A DNA stretch of 64,000 nt, from assembly GCF_022012305.1 (NCBI RefSeq), contig NZ_JAKLTM010000006.1, forward strand, positions 166,025-230,024, in the 5' to 3' direction. Made by a program: the position numbers and the translations under genes. The notes beneath the pieces were generated by a model. The model ran no database searches. It saw only the letters and a program-made list of their open reading frames with translations, and was not told where the DNA came from. Below are positions 55,543 to 64,000 of this stretch, in pieces (the stretch's first letter is position 1; every line of letters begins with the position of its first letter). The stretch is from Ramlibacter paludis (GTDB lineage Bacteria; Pseudomonadota; Gammaproteobacteria; Burkholderiales; Burkholderiaceae_C).

Positions 55543-56028
55543 ATGGCCCAACTGCGAACGCACCGCCACCTGAACGCCGGCGAAACGCCGTCGGTGGACG
55601 TCATCGACACCAGCTACCTCGAGAGCCTGCTGGGCTACAACGCACGGCGCGCGGCGCTGGCGGTGATCGAGGTGTTCCTGGAGGCGATGGCGCCCTACCA
55701 GCTGCGGCCGGTGGACTTCTCGGTGCTGTCGCTGATCGCGCACAACCCGGGCATCACCTCGCGCCAGCTCTGCACCACGCTGGGCATCCTGCCGCCCAAC
55801 CTGGTGGGCATGGTCAACGCGCTGGAAAAGCGCGAACTGATCTCGCGCCAGCCGCATCCACGCGACGGCCGCGCCATGGGGCTGCACCTGACCACGCAGG
55901 GCGAGAAGCTGGTGCGCGACGCCGAGGCGACGGCCGCCGAACTGGAAGCGGGCGTGGCGGCGCGGCTGACGCCGAGCGAGCTGCGCACGCTGATCAAGCT
56001 GCTGAAGAAGATCTACCAGCCGGGATAG
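55543..56028 (+). CDS. MarR-family regulator
   Basis: A 161-residue winged-helix regulator with the MarR core: SVLSLIAHNPGITSRQL, NLVGMVNALEKRELISRQ and the wing HPRDGRAMGLHLT. It lies 11 bases after the esterase. MarR repressors of hydroxycinnamate genes respond to CoA thioesters such as feruloyl-CoA; this one is the best local candidate for the palindrome at 44563-44593. The target is inferred. Confidence 0.88.
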   Translation: MAQLRTHRHLNAGETPSVDVIDTSYLESLLGYNARRAALAVIEVFLEAMAPYQLRPVDFSVLSLIAHNPGITSRQLCTTLGILPPNLVGMVNALEKRELISRQPHPRDGRAMGLHLTTQGEKLVRDAEATAAELEAGVAARLTPSELRTLIKLLKKIYQPG

Positions 56029-56128
56029 GACCGGCCTCGTTGTTCCCCCGTCACGTTCGCTATTGTTTCGGTAGCGCGGCCTGCGTACACTCCGTTCCCC
56101 GGCCCGGATATCGGGGGAGAGCGCGCGA

Positions 56129-56446
56129 ATGAGTTCCAAGGAGAATGCCGCCACGCACCAGCTGCTCGCGCTGCTGGAAGCGCGTTACGCCATGCGCGTG
56201 CTGTGGGCGTTGCGCGACGGCCATCCCCAGACCTTCCGGCTGCTGCAGGACAGCGTGGGCGGCATCACGCCCAACACGCTGAACACGCGCATCAAGGAGA
56301 TGCGCGAAGCCGGGCTGATGCAACACAACGGCGAAGGCTACAGCGTCACGGCCAGCGGGGCGGACCTGCTCAAGCGCCTGGGCGACCTGCAGCCCTTCGC
56401 CGCCAAATGGGTGGCCGCCCAAGCCAAGAAAAAGCAGGTGCCATGA
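56129..56446 (+). CDS. HxlR-like winged-helix regulator
   Basis: A 105-residue single-domain DNA-binding protein with the HxlR pattern [14 protein letters not shown], then [19 protein letters not shown] and the wing [20 protein letters not shown] lies upstream of the ATG. It overlaps the FAH gene by four bases (ATGA), so it probably controls its own operon. The effector is unknown. Confidence 0.82.
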   Translation: MSSKENAATHQLLALLEARYAMRVLWALRDGHPQTFRLLQDSVGGITPNTLNTRIKEMREAGLMQHNGEGYSVTASGADLLKRLGDLQPFAAKWVAAQAKKKQVP

Positions 56447-57615
56447 AAGACTTCCTGAAAGCGACGCTGCCCGCCGATGCGCAGCAAGCCACCCTCGTCG
56501 GGCGCGTCTGGATCGAGGGCCAGGGGGCCGTGCTGGTCCACGTGCGCGGCGACGCCTTGCACGACCTGTCGCAGCTCGCGCCGACCAGCAGCGCCTTGCT
56601 CGAACTGCAGGACCCGGCCGCCGCCGTGCGCGCGCACGACGCCCCGCGCATCGCGTCGCTGGCCGAGGTGATCGCCAACAGCCACGCGGACAAGCGCGTC
56701 GATGGCACGCCCTGGCTGATGGCCCCGTGCGACCTGCAGGCCCTGAAGGCGGCCGGCGTGACCTTCGTTGCGTCGATGCTGGAGCGCGTGATCGAGGAAC
56801 AGGCCCGCGGCAATCCGGCCCTGGCCGAGTCGGTGCGCAAGGATGTGATGGCGGTGATCGGCGACGATCTCTCCAAGGTCGTTCCCGGCTCGCCCGGCGC
56901 GGCGAAGCTGAAGGAAGTGCTGCTGGCCAAGAACATGTGGTCGCAGTACCTCGAAGTCGGCATCGGGCCCGACGCCGAAGTCTTCACCAAGTCGCAGCCC
57001 ATGAGCGCGGTCGGCACGGGCGCGGAGATCGGCATCCATCCCAAGAGCGAGTGGAACAATCCCGAGCCGGAGATCGTGCTGTGCGTCAACAGCCGCGGCG
57101 AGACCGTGGGCGCGACGCTCGGCAACGACGTCAACCTGCGCGACTTCGAAGGCCGCAGCGCGCTGCTGCTGGGCAAGGCCAAGGACAACAACGCCAGCTG
57201 CGCGATCGGCCCCTTCATCCGCCTTTTCGATACAGGCTTCTCCATCGCCGACGTGCGCCAGTGCGAACTGGCGATGAAGGTCGTCGGCCCCGAAGGCTTC
57301 GTGATGGACGGCGCGAGCAGCCTCTCGATGATCAGCCGCGATCCGCTCGACCTCGTGGCGCAGGCGACGAACGCGAACCACCAGTACCCCGATGGCTTCA
57401 TGCTGTTCCTGGGCACCATGTTCGCGCCGACGCAGGACCGGCATGGTCCCGGCCAGGGCTTCACGCACGTGGTGGGCGACCTGGTCGCCATTTCGACCCC
57501 GCGCCTCGGTACACTGGTGAACCGCGTCAACACCTCCGACCGCGTGGCCCCGTGGCGCTACGGCACGCTCGCGCTGATGCGCGACCTGGCCCGCCGCGGC
57601 CTCCTCAAGAACTGA
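56443..57615 (+). CDS. Fumarylacetoacetate hydrolase-family protein
   Basis: A 390-residue enzyme with the FAH catalytic domain in its C-terminal two-thirds. Metal ligands are expected in [17 protein letters not shown] and LGNDVNLRD. The N-terminal 120 residues form the smaller beta domain. Family reactions include C-C bond hydrolysis, decarboxylation and sugar-acid dehydration. Its length and the [16 protein letters not shown] block also recall FAH-type 2-keto-3-deoxy sugar-acid dehydratases. The substrate is not determined; co-transcription with the HxlR regulator is likely. Confidence 0.8.
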   Translation: MKDFLKATLPADAQQATLVGRVWIEGQGAVLVHVRGDALHDLSQLAPTSSALLELQDPAAAVRAHDAPRIASLAEVIANSHADKRVDGTPWLMAPCDLQALKAAGVTFVASMLERVIEEQARGNPALAESVRKDVMAVIGDDLSKVVPGSPGAAKLKEVLLAKNMWSQYLEVGIGPDAEVFTKSQPMSAVGTGAEIGIHPKSEWNNPEPEIVLCVNSRGETVGATLGNDVNLRDFEGRSALLLGKAKDNNASCAIGPFIRLFDTGFSIADVRQCELAMKVVGPEGFVMDGASSLSMISRDPLDLVAQATNANHQYPDGFMLFLGTMFAPTQDRHGPGQGFTHVVGDLVAISTPRLGTLVNRVNTSDRVAPWRYGTLALMRDLARRGLLKN

Positions 57616-57629
57616 ACCAGAGAACCCAG

Positions 57630-57980
57630 ATGATCACCACCCCCAGCGGCCTGCAATACGAAGACGAACTCGTGGGCGGCGGCCCGGAAGCCAAGTCCGG
57701 CCAGGACGTGCGCGTGCACTACACCGGCTGGCTGTACAACAACGGCGTGCAAGGCGCCAAGTTCGACTCCAGCCGCGACCGCAACGACCCCTTCGAGTTC
57801 TCGCTCGGCGCCGGCATGGTGATCCGCGGCTGGGACGAAGGCGTGGCCGGCATGAAGGTCGGCGGCAAGCGCACGCTGGTTATTCCGCCGGCGCTGGGCT
57901 ACGGCGCGCGCGGCGCGGGTGGCGTGATTCCGCCGAACGCAACGCTGAAGTTCGACGTGGAGCTGCTCGAGACGCGATAA
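57630..57980 (+). CDS. FKBP-type peptidyl-prolyl isomerase
   Basis: A 116-residue single FKBP domain, cytoplasmic (no signal). Active-site residues are in [39 protein letters not shown] and [11 protein letters not shown], all as in active FKBPs. The length is that of the short bacterial FkpA-core type. It starts 14 bases after the FAH gene. Its general folding role has no obvious tie to ferulate. Confidence 0.92.
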   Translation: MITTPSGLQYEDELVGGGPEAKSGQDVRVHYTGWLYNNGVQGAKFDSSRDRNDPFEFSLGAGMVIRGWDEGVAGMKVGGKRTLVIPPALGYGARGAGGVIPPNATLKFDVELLETR

Positions 57981-57983
57981 GTT

Positions 57984-58066
57984 GTCATCGCGGGCTTGAC
58001 CCGGGATCCGCCTCCCGCGGTCCATCAAGCAACCGGAGATGGATTGCGGGTCGAGCCCGCAATGAC
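57984..58066. repeat. Inverted repeat between convergent genes
   Basis: GTCATCGCGGGCTTGACCC (from 57984) pairs with GGGTCGAGCCCGCAATGAC (ending 58066) with one or two mismatches, giving a long hairpin between the convergent FKBP and LytTR genes. It is a different family from the GTCATTCCCGCG elements. It probably acts as a two-way terminator or is a mobile palindromic unit. Confidence 0.75.
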
Positions 58067-58075
58067 GAGTCCAGC

Positions 58076-58834
58076 TCACATCCGCTGGAACAGGTGCACG
58101 AAGCTCCGGCTCACCGGCAGCCGCTCCGGCCGGCCGTGCAGCTGGATCTCCCCCGCATCGTTGCCGTGCACGAAGCTCGCCACCTGCGCGAGGTTCACGA
58201 TCGCCGAGCGATGGATGCGCGCGAAGTGCTCCGGGTCGAGCTGGTCCGACAGCTCCTTGATCGAGGTGCGGATCACGCCCTCGCCGCCTTGCCACACCAC
58301 CAGCGTGTACTTGTGGTCCGCCTTCAGGTACGCCACCTGGTCGACCGGGATCAGCCGCACCGTGTCGCCCACCGACGCGCGGATCCAGCGCAGCCGCGGC
58401 GCGGCCGGCTGGCCCAGGCGCGCGGCCAGGCGCTCCAGCGTGTCTTCCAGCGAAGGCGCCGCGCTGCCGCCGGCCAGCCGCGCCTGCAGCCGCTGCACCG
58501 TTTCCGCGAGCCGCTCCTCTTCCACCGGCTTCAGCAGGTAGTCGATCGCGCCGCGGGCAAAAGCCTCCACCGCGTACTTGTCGAAGGCCGTCACGAACAC
58601 GATCGCCGCGCGCGAGCCGATCGCACGCGCCGCCTCGATGCCGTTCAGGCCCGGCATGTGGACATCGAGGAAGGCGACCTGCGGCTGGTGCTGCTCGAAG
58701 AGCTCCACGGCCTCGCGTCCATGGCGGGCCTGGGCGACGATCTCCAGCCCCGGCCAGGCACGCGCCAGCATCGTCGCCAGCCGTTCGCGCAGGATCGGCT
58801 CGTCTTCCGCCAGCAGTGCGGTGGCGGCACTCAT
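58076..58834 (-). CDS. LytTR-family response regulator, AlgR-like
   Basis: A 252-residue regulator. The receiver domain (1-120) has EDEP, phospho-acceptor in [13 protein letters not shown] (about 58) and KPV. The C-terminal LytTR DNA-binding domain (about 150-252) includes [14 protein letters not shown] and [12 protein letters not shown]. Its start overlaps the kinase stop by four bases. The pair resembles AlgR/AlgZ (FimS), which in pseudomonads controls alginate and pili, so the exopolysaccharide genes at 26009-33034 are possible targets; this is speculation. Confidence 0.88.
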   Translation of the reverse strand: MSAATALLAEDEPILRERLATMLARAWPGLEIVAQARHGREAVELFEQHQPQVAFLDVHMPGLNGIEAARAIGSRAAIVFVTAFDKYAVEAFARGAIDYLLKPVEEERLAETVQRLQARLAGGSAAPSLEDTLERLAARLGQPAAPRLRWIRASVGDTVRLIPVDQVAYLKADHKYTLVVWQGGEGVIRTSIKELSDQLDPEHFARIHRSAIVNLAQVASFVHGNDAGEIQLHGRPERLPVSRSFVHLFQRM

Positions 58835-59916
58835 TCCATCGCCCCGCGCTGCAGGTGGATCTCCGCCCGCACGCCTTGCGGCTGCAGCTCGCACAGCTCG
58901 AGCCCCGAGCTCGGGTCGAACGCGCCCAGGCGTTGCCGCAGGTTCGACAGCCCGACACCCTCGCCCGGCGCATCGCCCATGCCCACGCCGCTGTCCTGCA
59001 CCCACAGGCGCACCCGATCACCGTCCGCCCGTGCGCCCACTTCGATGCGCCCCGCGTCCACGCCCGGATCGATGCCGTGGCGCACGGCGTTCTCCACCAG
59101 CGTCAGCAGCACCAGGGGCGGCAGGCGCAGGCCACGCAGCGCAGGGTCCACCGCCAGCGAAAACGCGAGCCGGTCGGGCATGCGCATCTGCATCAGTTCC
59201 AGGTAGGCCTGCACCAGCTTCTCTTCCTCGCCCAGCGTGGTCTGGTCCTGCTGCAGCTGCGGCACGGCGGCGCGCAGGTAGGCGGTGAGGCTGCGGAACA
59301 GCGGCACGGCGCGCGGCGAGCCGCTTTCCACCAGGGCCTGCACGTTGGCCAGCGTGTTCAGCAGGAAGTGCGGCTGGATCTGCGCCGTCAGCAGCCGCAG
59401 CCGCGCATCGGCGGCCTGCCGCTCCAGCCGTTCGCGCAGCAGGTCGAAGTGCAGCGCTTCGTTGCGGGCTTGCGCATCGCGTTCGCGGAACAGCGCGCCC
59501 ATCGCGATGGCGGTGCCGATGATGGCCGCGGCGAAGGTGACCAGGAAGTAGCCCTTGACGTGGCCCCGGGAGCTCGTGAAGCCGGAGATGTCGCCGCCTG
59601 CCGCCACCAGCTGCACGATCAAGGGTGCGACCACGGCGCCGACCGCGATCGCCAGCACCTGCGCCAGCCAGCGCGGCACCACGTTTTGCCGCCAGGCTCC
59701 GGCGCCGCGGAACGCGAACAGCAGCACGATGCCGACGAAGAGCGTCTCGCCCAGCAGCTCGAGGTAGGTGTTGTGCGTCATGGGCATGACCAGCACGGCC
59801 GCCACCGTGGCCGTCGCCACCACCCAGGCCAGCGGCCGCAGTCCCGGCAGCAGCCAGTGTTCCGCCGCCCGGGGCGCCTGCGCGCCGGCCTCCAACGATC
59901 TGCCCGACATTTCCAT
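58831..59916 (-). CDS. LytS/AlgZ-type sensor histidine kinase
   Basis: A 361-residue kinase. The N-terminal half has four hydrophobic segments (about 25-150). The His_kinase domain motif is [17 protein letters not shown] (about 182-198), with the phospho-acceptor histidine in PHF. The ATPase part has [10 protein letters not shown] and [14 protein letters not shown]. The start at 59916 or 59910 (MEM) is uncertain by two codons. It is translationally coupled to the LytTR gene. The signal is unknown. Confidence 0.88.
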   Translation of the reverse strand: MEMSGRSLEAGAQAPRAAEHWLLPGLRPLAWVVATATVAAVLVMPMTHNTYLELLGETLFVGIVLLFAFRGAGAWRQNVVPRWLAQVLAIAVGAVVAPLIVQLVAAGGDISGFTSSRGHVKGYFLVTFAAAIIGTAIAMGALFRERDAQARNEALHFDLLRERLERQAADARLRLLTAQIQPHFLLNTLANVQALVESGSPRAVPLFRSLTAYLRAAVPQLQQDQTTLGEEEKLVQAYLELMQMRMPDRLAFSLAVDPALRGLRLPPLVLLTLVENAVRHGIDPGVDAGRIEVGARADGDRVRLWVQDSGVGMGDAPGEGVGLSNLRQRLGAFDPSSGLELCELQPQGVRAEIHLQRGAME

Positions 59917-60040
59917 CCGGGGACGATACGGGGCGCGGGCCGCCGCGGTCAAGGCAAAGCGCCCCTGCTGCGACGAAGCGCGCCGCGCGGGGACGACCTG
60001 CGCCGGGGGCCGACCGGTACCGGGCCGTACAATCCGCGCT

Positions 60041-60064
60041 CGCCCCGACCGGGGCGATTTTTTT
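60041..60064 (+). terminator. GC hairpin with T-tract ahead of grpE
   Basis: CGCCCCGACCGGGGCG folds into a perfect 7-bp stem with a two-base loop and is followed by A and seven T residues, a textbook Rho-independent terminator on the plus strand. No plus-strand gene lies upstream within the intergenic region. A -10-like TACAAT sits at 60028-60033. It may insulate or attenuate, see findings. Confidence 0.75.
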
Positions 60065-60086
60065 GTGCTGCCGGGCATATCCCCAG

Positions 60087-60114
60087 CTTGAAAAGGGCTT
60101 CCCTGCCCCCAAGT
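60087..60114 (+). promoter_or_regulatory. Sigma-32 (RpoH) promoter of grpE-dnaK
   Basis: CTTGAAA (60087-60093) and CCCCAAGT (60107-60114) are separated by 13 bp, closely fitting the heat-shock consensus CTTGAAA-N11-16-CCCCATNT. It lies 34 bp upstream of the grpE ATG. Confidence 0.85.
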
Positions 60115-60147
60115 CCAGCCCGTCTTTCCAGAACAAAGCTCCCTGCA

Positions 60148-60693
60148 ATGCCCGACAACATCCAGAACGAGAGCGACTTGCCCCAGGACAACGGGGCCGC
60201 CAACGATTCGACCACCGCCGCACCGGCCCCGGACCAGGACCTCTCCACCCAGCTGGCCGCCCTGCAGGCCCGCAACCAGGAACTGGCCGACCAGTTCCTG
60301 CGCGCGCAGGCCGAGATGCAGAACACCCGCCGCCGCGCCGACGAGGAAATGGCCAAGGCGCGCAAGTACGCCGTCGAATCCTTTGCCGACAGCCTGCTGC
60401 CCGTGTGCGACAGCCTGGAAGCCGGCCTCGCCCACGCCGACCTCAGCGCCGAGCAGATCCGCCAGGGCGCCGAAGCCACGCTGCGCCAGCTGAAGGCCGC
60501 GCTCGAGCGCAACAAGGTGCTCGAGATCAACCCGCCCGCCGGCACCAAGTTCGATCCGCACCAGCACCAGGCCATCTCGGTCGTGCCCGCCGAGCAGGAA
60601 GCCAACACGGTGGTGACGGTGCTGCAGAAGGGCTACCTGATCGCGGACCGCATCCTGCGGCCGGCACTGGTCACGGTCACCGCACCCAAATAA
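60148..60693 (+). CDS. grpE: Nucleotide exchange factor GrpE
   Basis: A 181-residue homodimeric co-chaperone that releases ADP from DnaK. A disordered acidic N-terminus (about 1-30) precedes a long coiled coil (about 33-90, containing [19 protein letters not shown]). The C-terminal beta domain has [12 protein letters not shown] and [20 protein letters not shown], the family signature. First gene of the heat-shock operon behind the sigma-32 promoter. Confidence 0.96.
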   Translation: MPDNIQNESDLPQDNGAANDSTTAAPAPDQDLSTQLAALQARNQELADQFLRAQAEMQNTRRRADEEMAKARKYAVESFADSLLPVCDSLEAGLAHADLSAEQIRQGAEATLRQLKAALERNKVLEINPPAGTKFDPHQHQAISVVPAEQEANTVVTVLQKGYLIADRILRPALVTVTAPK

Positions 60694-60720
60694 CACGGCC
60701 CAGCCTTGAATCCGAAATAG

Positions 60721-60739
60721 ATATCCACAGATATCCACA
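60721..60739. repeat. Tandem ATATCCACA 9-mers between grpE and dnaK
   Basis: ATATCCACA occurs at 60721-60729 and 60731-60739. Each differs from the DnaA box TTATCCACA by one base. CTTGAAT at 60704-60710 with a weak CCACAGAT 14 bp later could be a poor second sigma-32 promoter for dnaK. Confidence 0.5.
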
Positions 60740-60797
60740 AGTACTCAACAGACAGATTCACAGGGCTGAGGCCCGGACGAAGACAAGGAGAAACCAC

Positions 60798-62732
<1,935 letters not shown>

Positions 62733-62740
62733 GAAGTCCC

Positions 62741-62817
62741 AGGGGCTAGGTGCTGGAGGCTAGAGACTAGGGAATGCGCATTCTCTAGCCTCTAGCCTCC
62801 AGTCTCTAGCCCCTTTT
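62741..62817. repeat. CTAG-heptad inverted repeat, copy C
   Basis: Arms 62741-62775 and 62780-62817, with a 4-base loop, form the longest and tightest of the three hairpins. It fills the 96-bp dnaK-dnaJ gap and ends 11 bases before the dnaJ ATG. The CTAGCCTCCAGTCTCTAGC stretch is identical to one in copy B. Confidence 0.85.
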
Positions 62818-62828
62818 CAAGAAGAACC

Positions 62829-63977
62829 ATGGCGACCAAACGCGATTACTACGAAGTCCTCGGCGTTCCGAAGAATGCTTCGGACGACGAGATCAAGAAG
62901 GCTTATCGCAAGCTCGCGATGAAGTACCACCCCGACCGCAACCAGGGGGACAGCGGCAAGGATGCGGAAGCGCGCTTCAAGGAGGCCAAGGAAGCCTACG
63001 AGATGCTGTCCGAGCCGGAGAAGCGCCAGGCCTACGACCAGTTCGGGCATGCCGGCGTTGACCCCAACATGCGCGGCGGCGCGGGCGGCGCGGAGGGCTT
63101 CGGCGGCTTCGCCGAGGCCTTCGGCGACATCTTCGGCGACATCTTCGGCCAGCAGCAGCGCGGCGGCGGCGCCCGGGGCGGGCGCCAGGTCTATCGCGGC
63201 AGCGACCTGTCGTACGCGATGGAAGTCACGCTGGAGGAAGCGGCCAAGGGCAAGGACGCGCAGATCCGCATCCCGTCCTGGGACGAGTGCGAGACCTGCC
63301 ATGGCAGCGGCGCCAAGCCGGGCACGCAGGCCAAGACCTGCGCCACCTGCCACGGCGCCGGCGTCGTGCAGATGCGCCAGGGCTTCTTCAGCGTGCAGCA
63401 GACCTGCCCGCAGTGCCGCGGCACCGGCAAGATCATTCCCGAGCCCTGCACCACCTGCCACGGCCAGGGCAAGGTCAAGAAGCAGAAGACGCTGGAAGTG
63501 CGCATTCCCGCCGGCATCGACGACGGCATGCGCATCCGCAGCGCCGGCAACGGCGAACCGGGCACCAACGGCGGACCGCCGGGCGACCTGTTCATCGAGA
63601 TCCGGCTGAAGAAGCACCCGATCTTCGAGCGCGACGGCGACGACCTGCACTGCGTGGTGCCGGTGAGCATCGCGCGCGCCGCGCTGGGCGGCGAGATCGA
63701 CGTGCCGACGCTGGACGGCAAGGCGGCCATCGACATCCCCGAAGGCACGCAGGCCGGCAAGCAGTTCCGCCTGCGCGGCAAGGGCATCAAGGGCGTGCGT
63801 TCCAGCATCGCCGGCGACCTGTACTGCCACATCGCGGTGGAAACGCCGGTCAAGCTCACCGAGCACCAGCGCAAGCTGCTGAAGGAGCTGGACGAGTCGC
63901 TGAAGAAGGGCGGGTCCAAGCACTCGCCGGCCGAGGAGACCTGGGCGGACAAGCTGAAGGGTTTTTTCAGCGCCTGA
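62829..63977 (+). CDS. dnaJ: Chaperone protein DnaJ (Hsp40)
   Basis: A 382-residue class A J-protein. The J domain (1-72) has the HPD motif in KYHPDRNQG (32-40), followed by a Gly/Phe-rich region (about 75-125). The zinc-binding domain has four CxxCxGxG motifs ([32 protein letters not shown]), then the C-terminal substrate-binding domain. It stimulates DnaK ATPase. The stop is 23 bases from the window edge. Confidence 0.97.
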   Translation: MATKRDYYEVLGVPKNASDDEIKKAYRKLAMKYHPDRNQGDSGKDAEARFKEAKEAYEMLSEPEKRQAYDQFGHAGVDPNMRGGAGGAEGFGGFAEAFGDIFGDIFGQQQRGGGARGGRQVYRGSDLSYAMEVTLEEAAKGKDAQIRIPSWDECETCHGSGAKPGTQAKTCATCHGAGVVQMRQGFFSVQQTCPQCRGTGKIIPEPCTTCHGQGKVKKQKTLEVRIPAGIDDGMRIRSAGNGEPGTNGGPPGDLFIEIRLKKHPIFERDGDDLHCVVPVSIARAALGGEIDVPTLDGKAAIDIPEGTQAGKQFRLRGKGIKGVRSSIAGDLYCHIAVETPVKLTEHQRKLLKELDESLKKGGSKHSPAEETWADKLKGFFSA

Positions 63978-64000
63978 CCGGGCAGCCGCGGTTCGCTTCG

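Noticed and set aside
60721..60739. Replication origin suggested by DnaA-box-like repeats
   Set aside because: Only two imperfect boxes, no AT-rich unwinding region and no dnaA/dnaN/gyrB genes nearby.

Overview
The window reads as chromosomal DNA of a high-GC betaproteobacterium of the order Burkholderiales, most likely family Comamonadaceae. This is inferred from the protocatechuate 4,5-cleavage operon order, the many Bug/TctC-type binding proteins, the vanAB plus feruloyl-CoA synthase combination and the dispersed 'GTCATTCCCGCG' palindromes. No rRNA or tRNA gene was seen, so the genus is not fixed.

Layout. 1-589: edge of a membrane protein gene and a small DUF1232 protein. 591-6182 (minus): protocatechuate meta-cleavage operon in the order (binding protein)-ligJ-ligK-ligI-ligA-ligB-ligC, with a divergent LysR gene (6283-7194). 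7224-12764 (minus): LIV-type ABC transporter operon livK-livH-livM-livG-livF ending in a Bug gene. 12987-14129: a second LivK-like protein. 14123-18128: vanR (GntR), vanA, vanB and a MetE-C-like methyltransferase. 18201-20315: a receiver-domain protein and a Vgb-like beta-propeller.

20429-23593 is foreign in character: a small integron cassette array read leftwards on the minus strand, with three attC sites (20705-20818; 21062-21165 plus 22586-22595; 23049-23162), short cassette genes and an attI-like site, but no integrase. The middle attC is split by an IS110/IS1111-type element (about 21166-22585). Its long 3' non-coding end carries segments matching both attC flanks, as expected of a guide (bridge/seek) RNA.

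23896-33034: an SDR, an unknown 346-residue protein and an exopolysaccharide module. The module comprises a TolC-like outer-membrane protein, an Alg8-like glycosyltransferase fused to a beta-helix domain, a PilZ-containing Alg44-like protein and UDP-glucose dehydrogenase. 33142-37907: prkA-yeaH-spoVR stress operon. 38193-41234: GlcNAc kinase, NagA and SIS deaminase. 41329-43638: a DsbA-fold isomerase and an acyl-CoA ligase.

43644-57980: hydroxycinnamate (ferulate) region with amidohydrolase, crotonase, feruloyl-CoA synthase, SDR, a second LIV operon (livK-livH-livMG fusion-livF-Bug), secreted feruloyl esterase/tannase, MarR and HxlR regulators, an FAH-family enzyme and FKBP. 58076-59916: LytTR/LytS-AlgZ type two-component pair. 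60087-63977: heat-shock genes grpE-dnaK-dnaJ behind a sigma-32 promoter.

How it works together. Esterase releases ferulate; Bug and LIV systems probably take up aromatic acids; Fcs, crotonase and SDR shorten the side chain; VanAB makes protocatechuate; LigAB, C, I, J and K convert it to pyruvate and oxaloacetate. The steps between the CoA thioester and vanillate (lyase or thiolase, vanillin dehydrogenase) are not evident here. A family of CTAG-rich heptad hairpins sits in three intra-operon gaps: both livK-livH junctions and dnaK-dnaJ.
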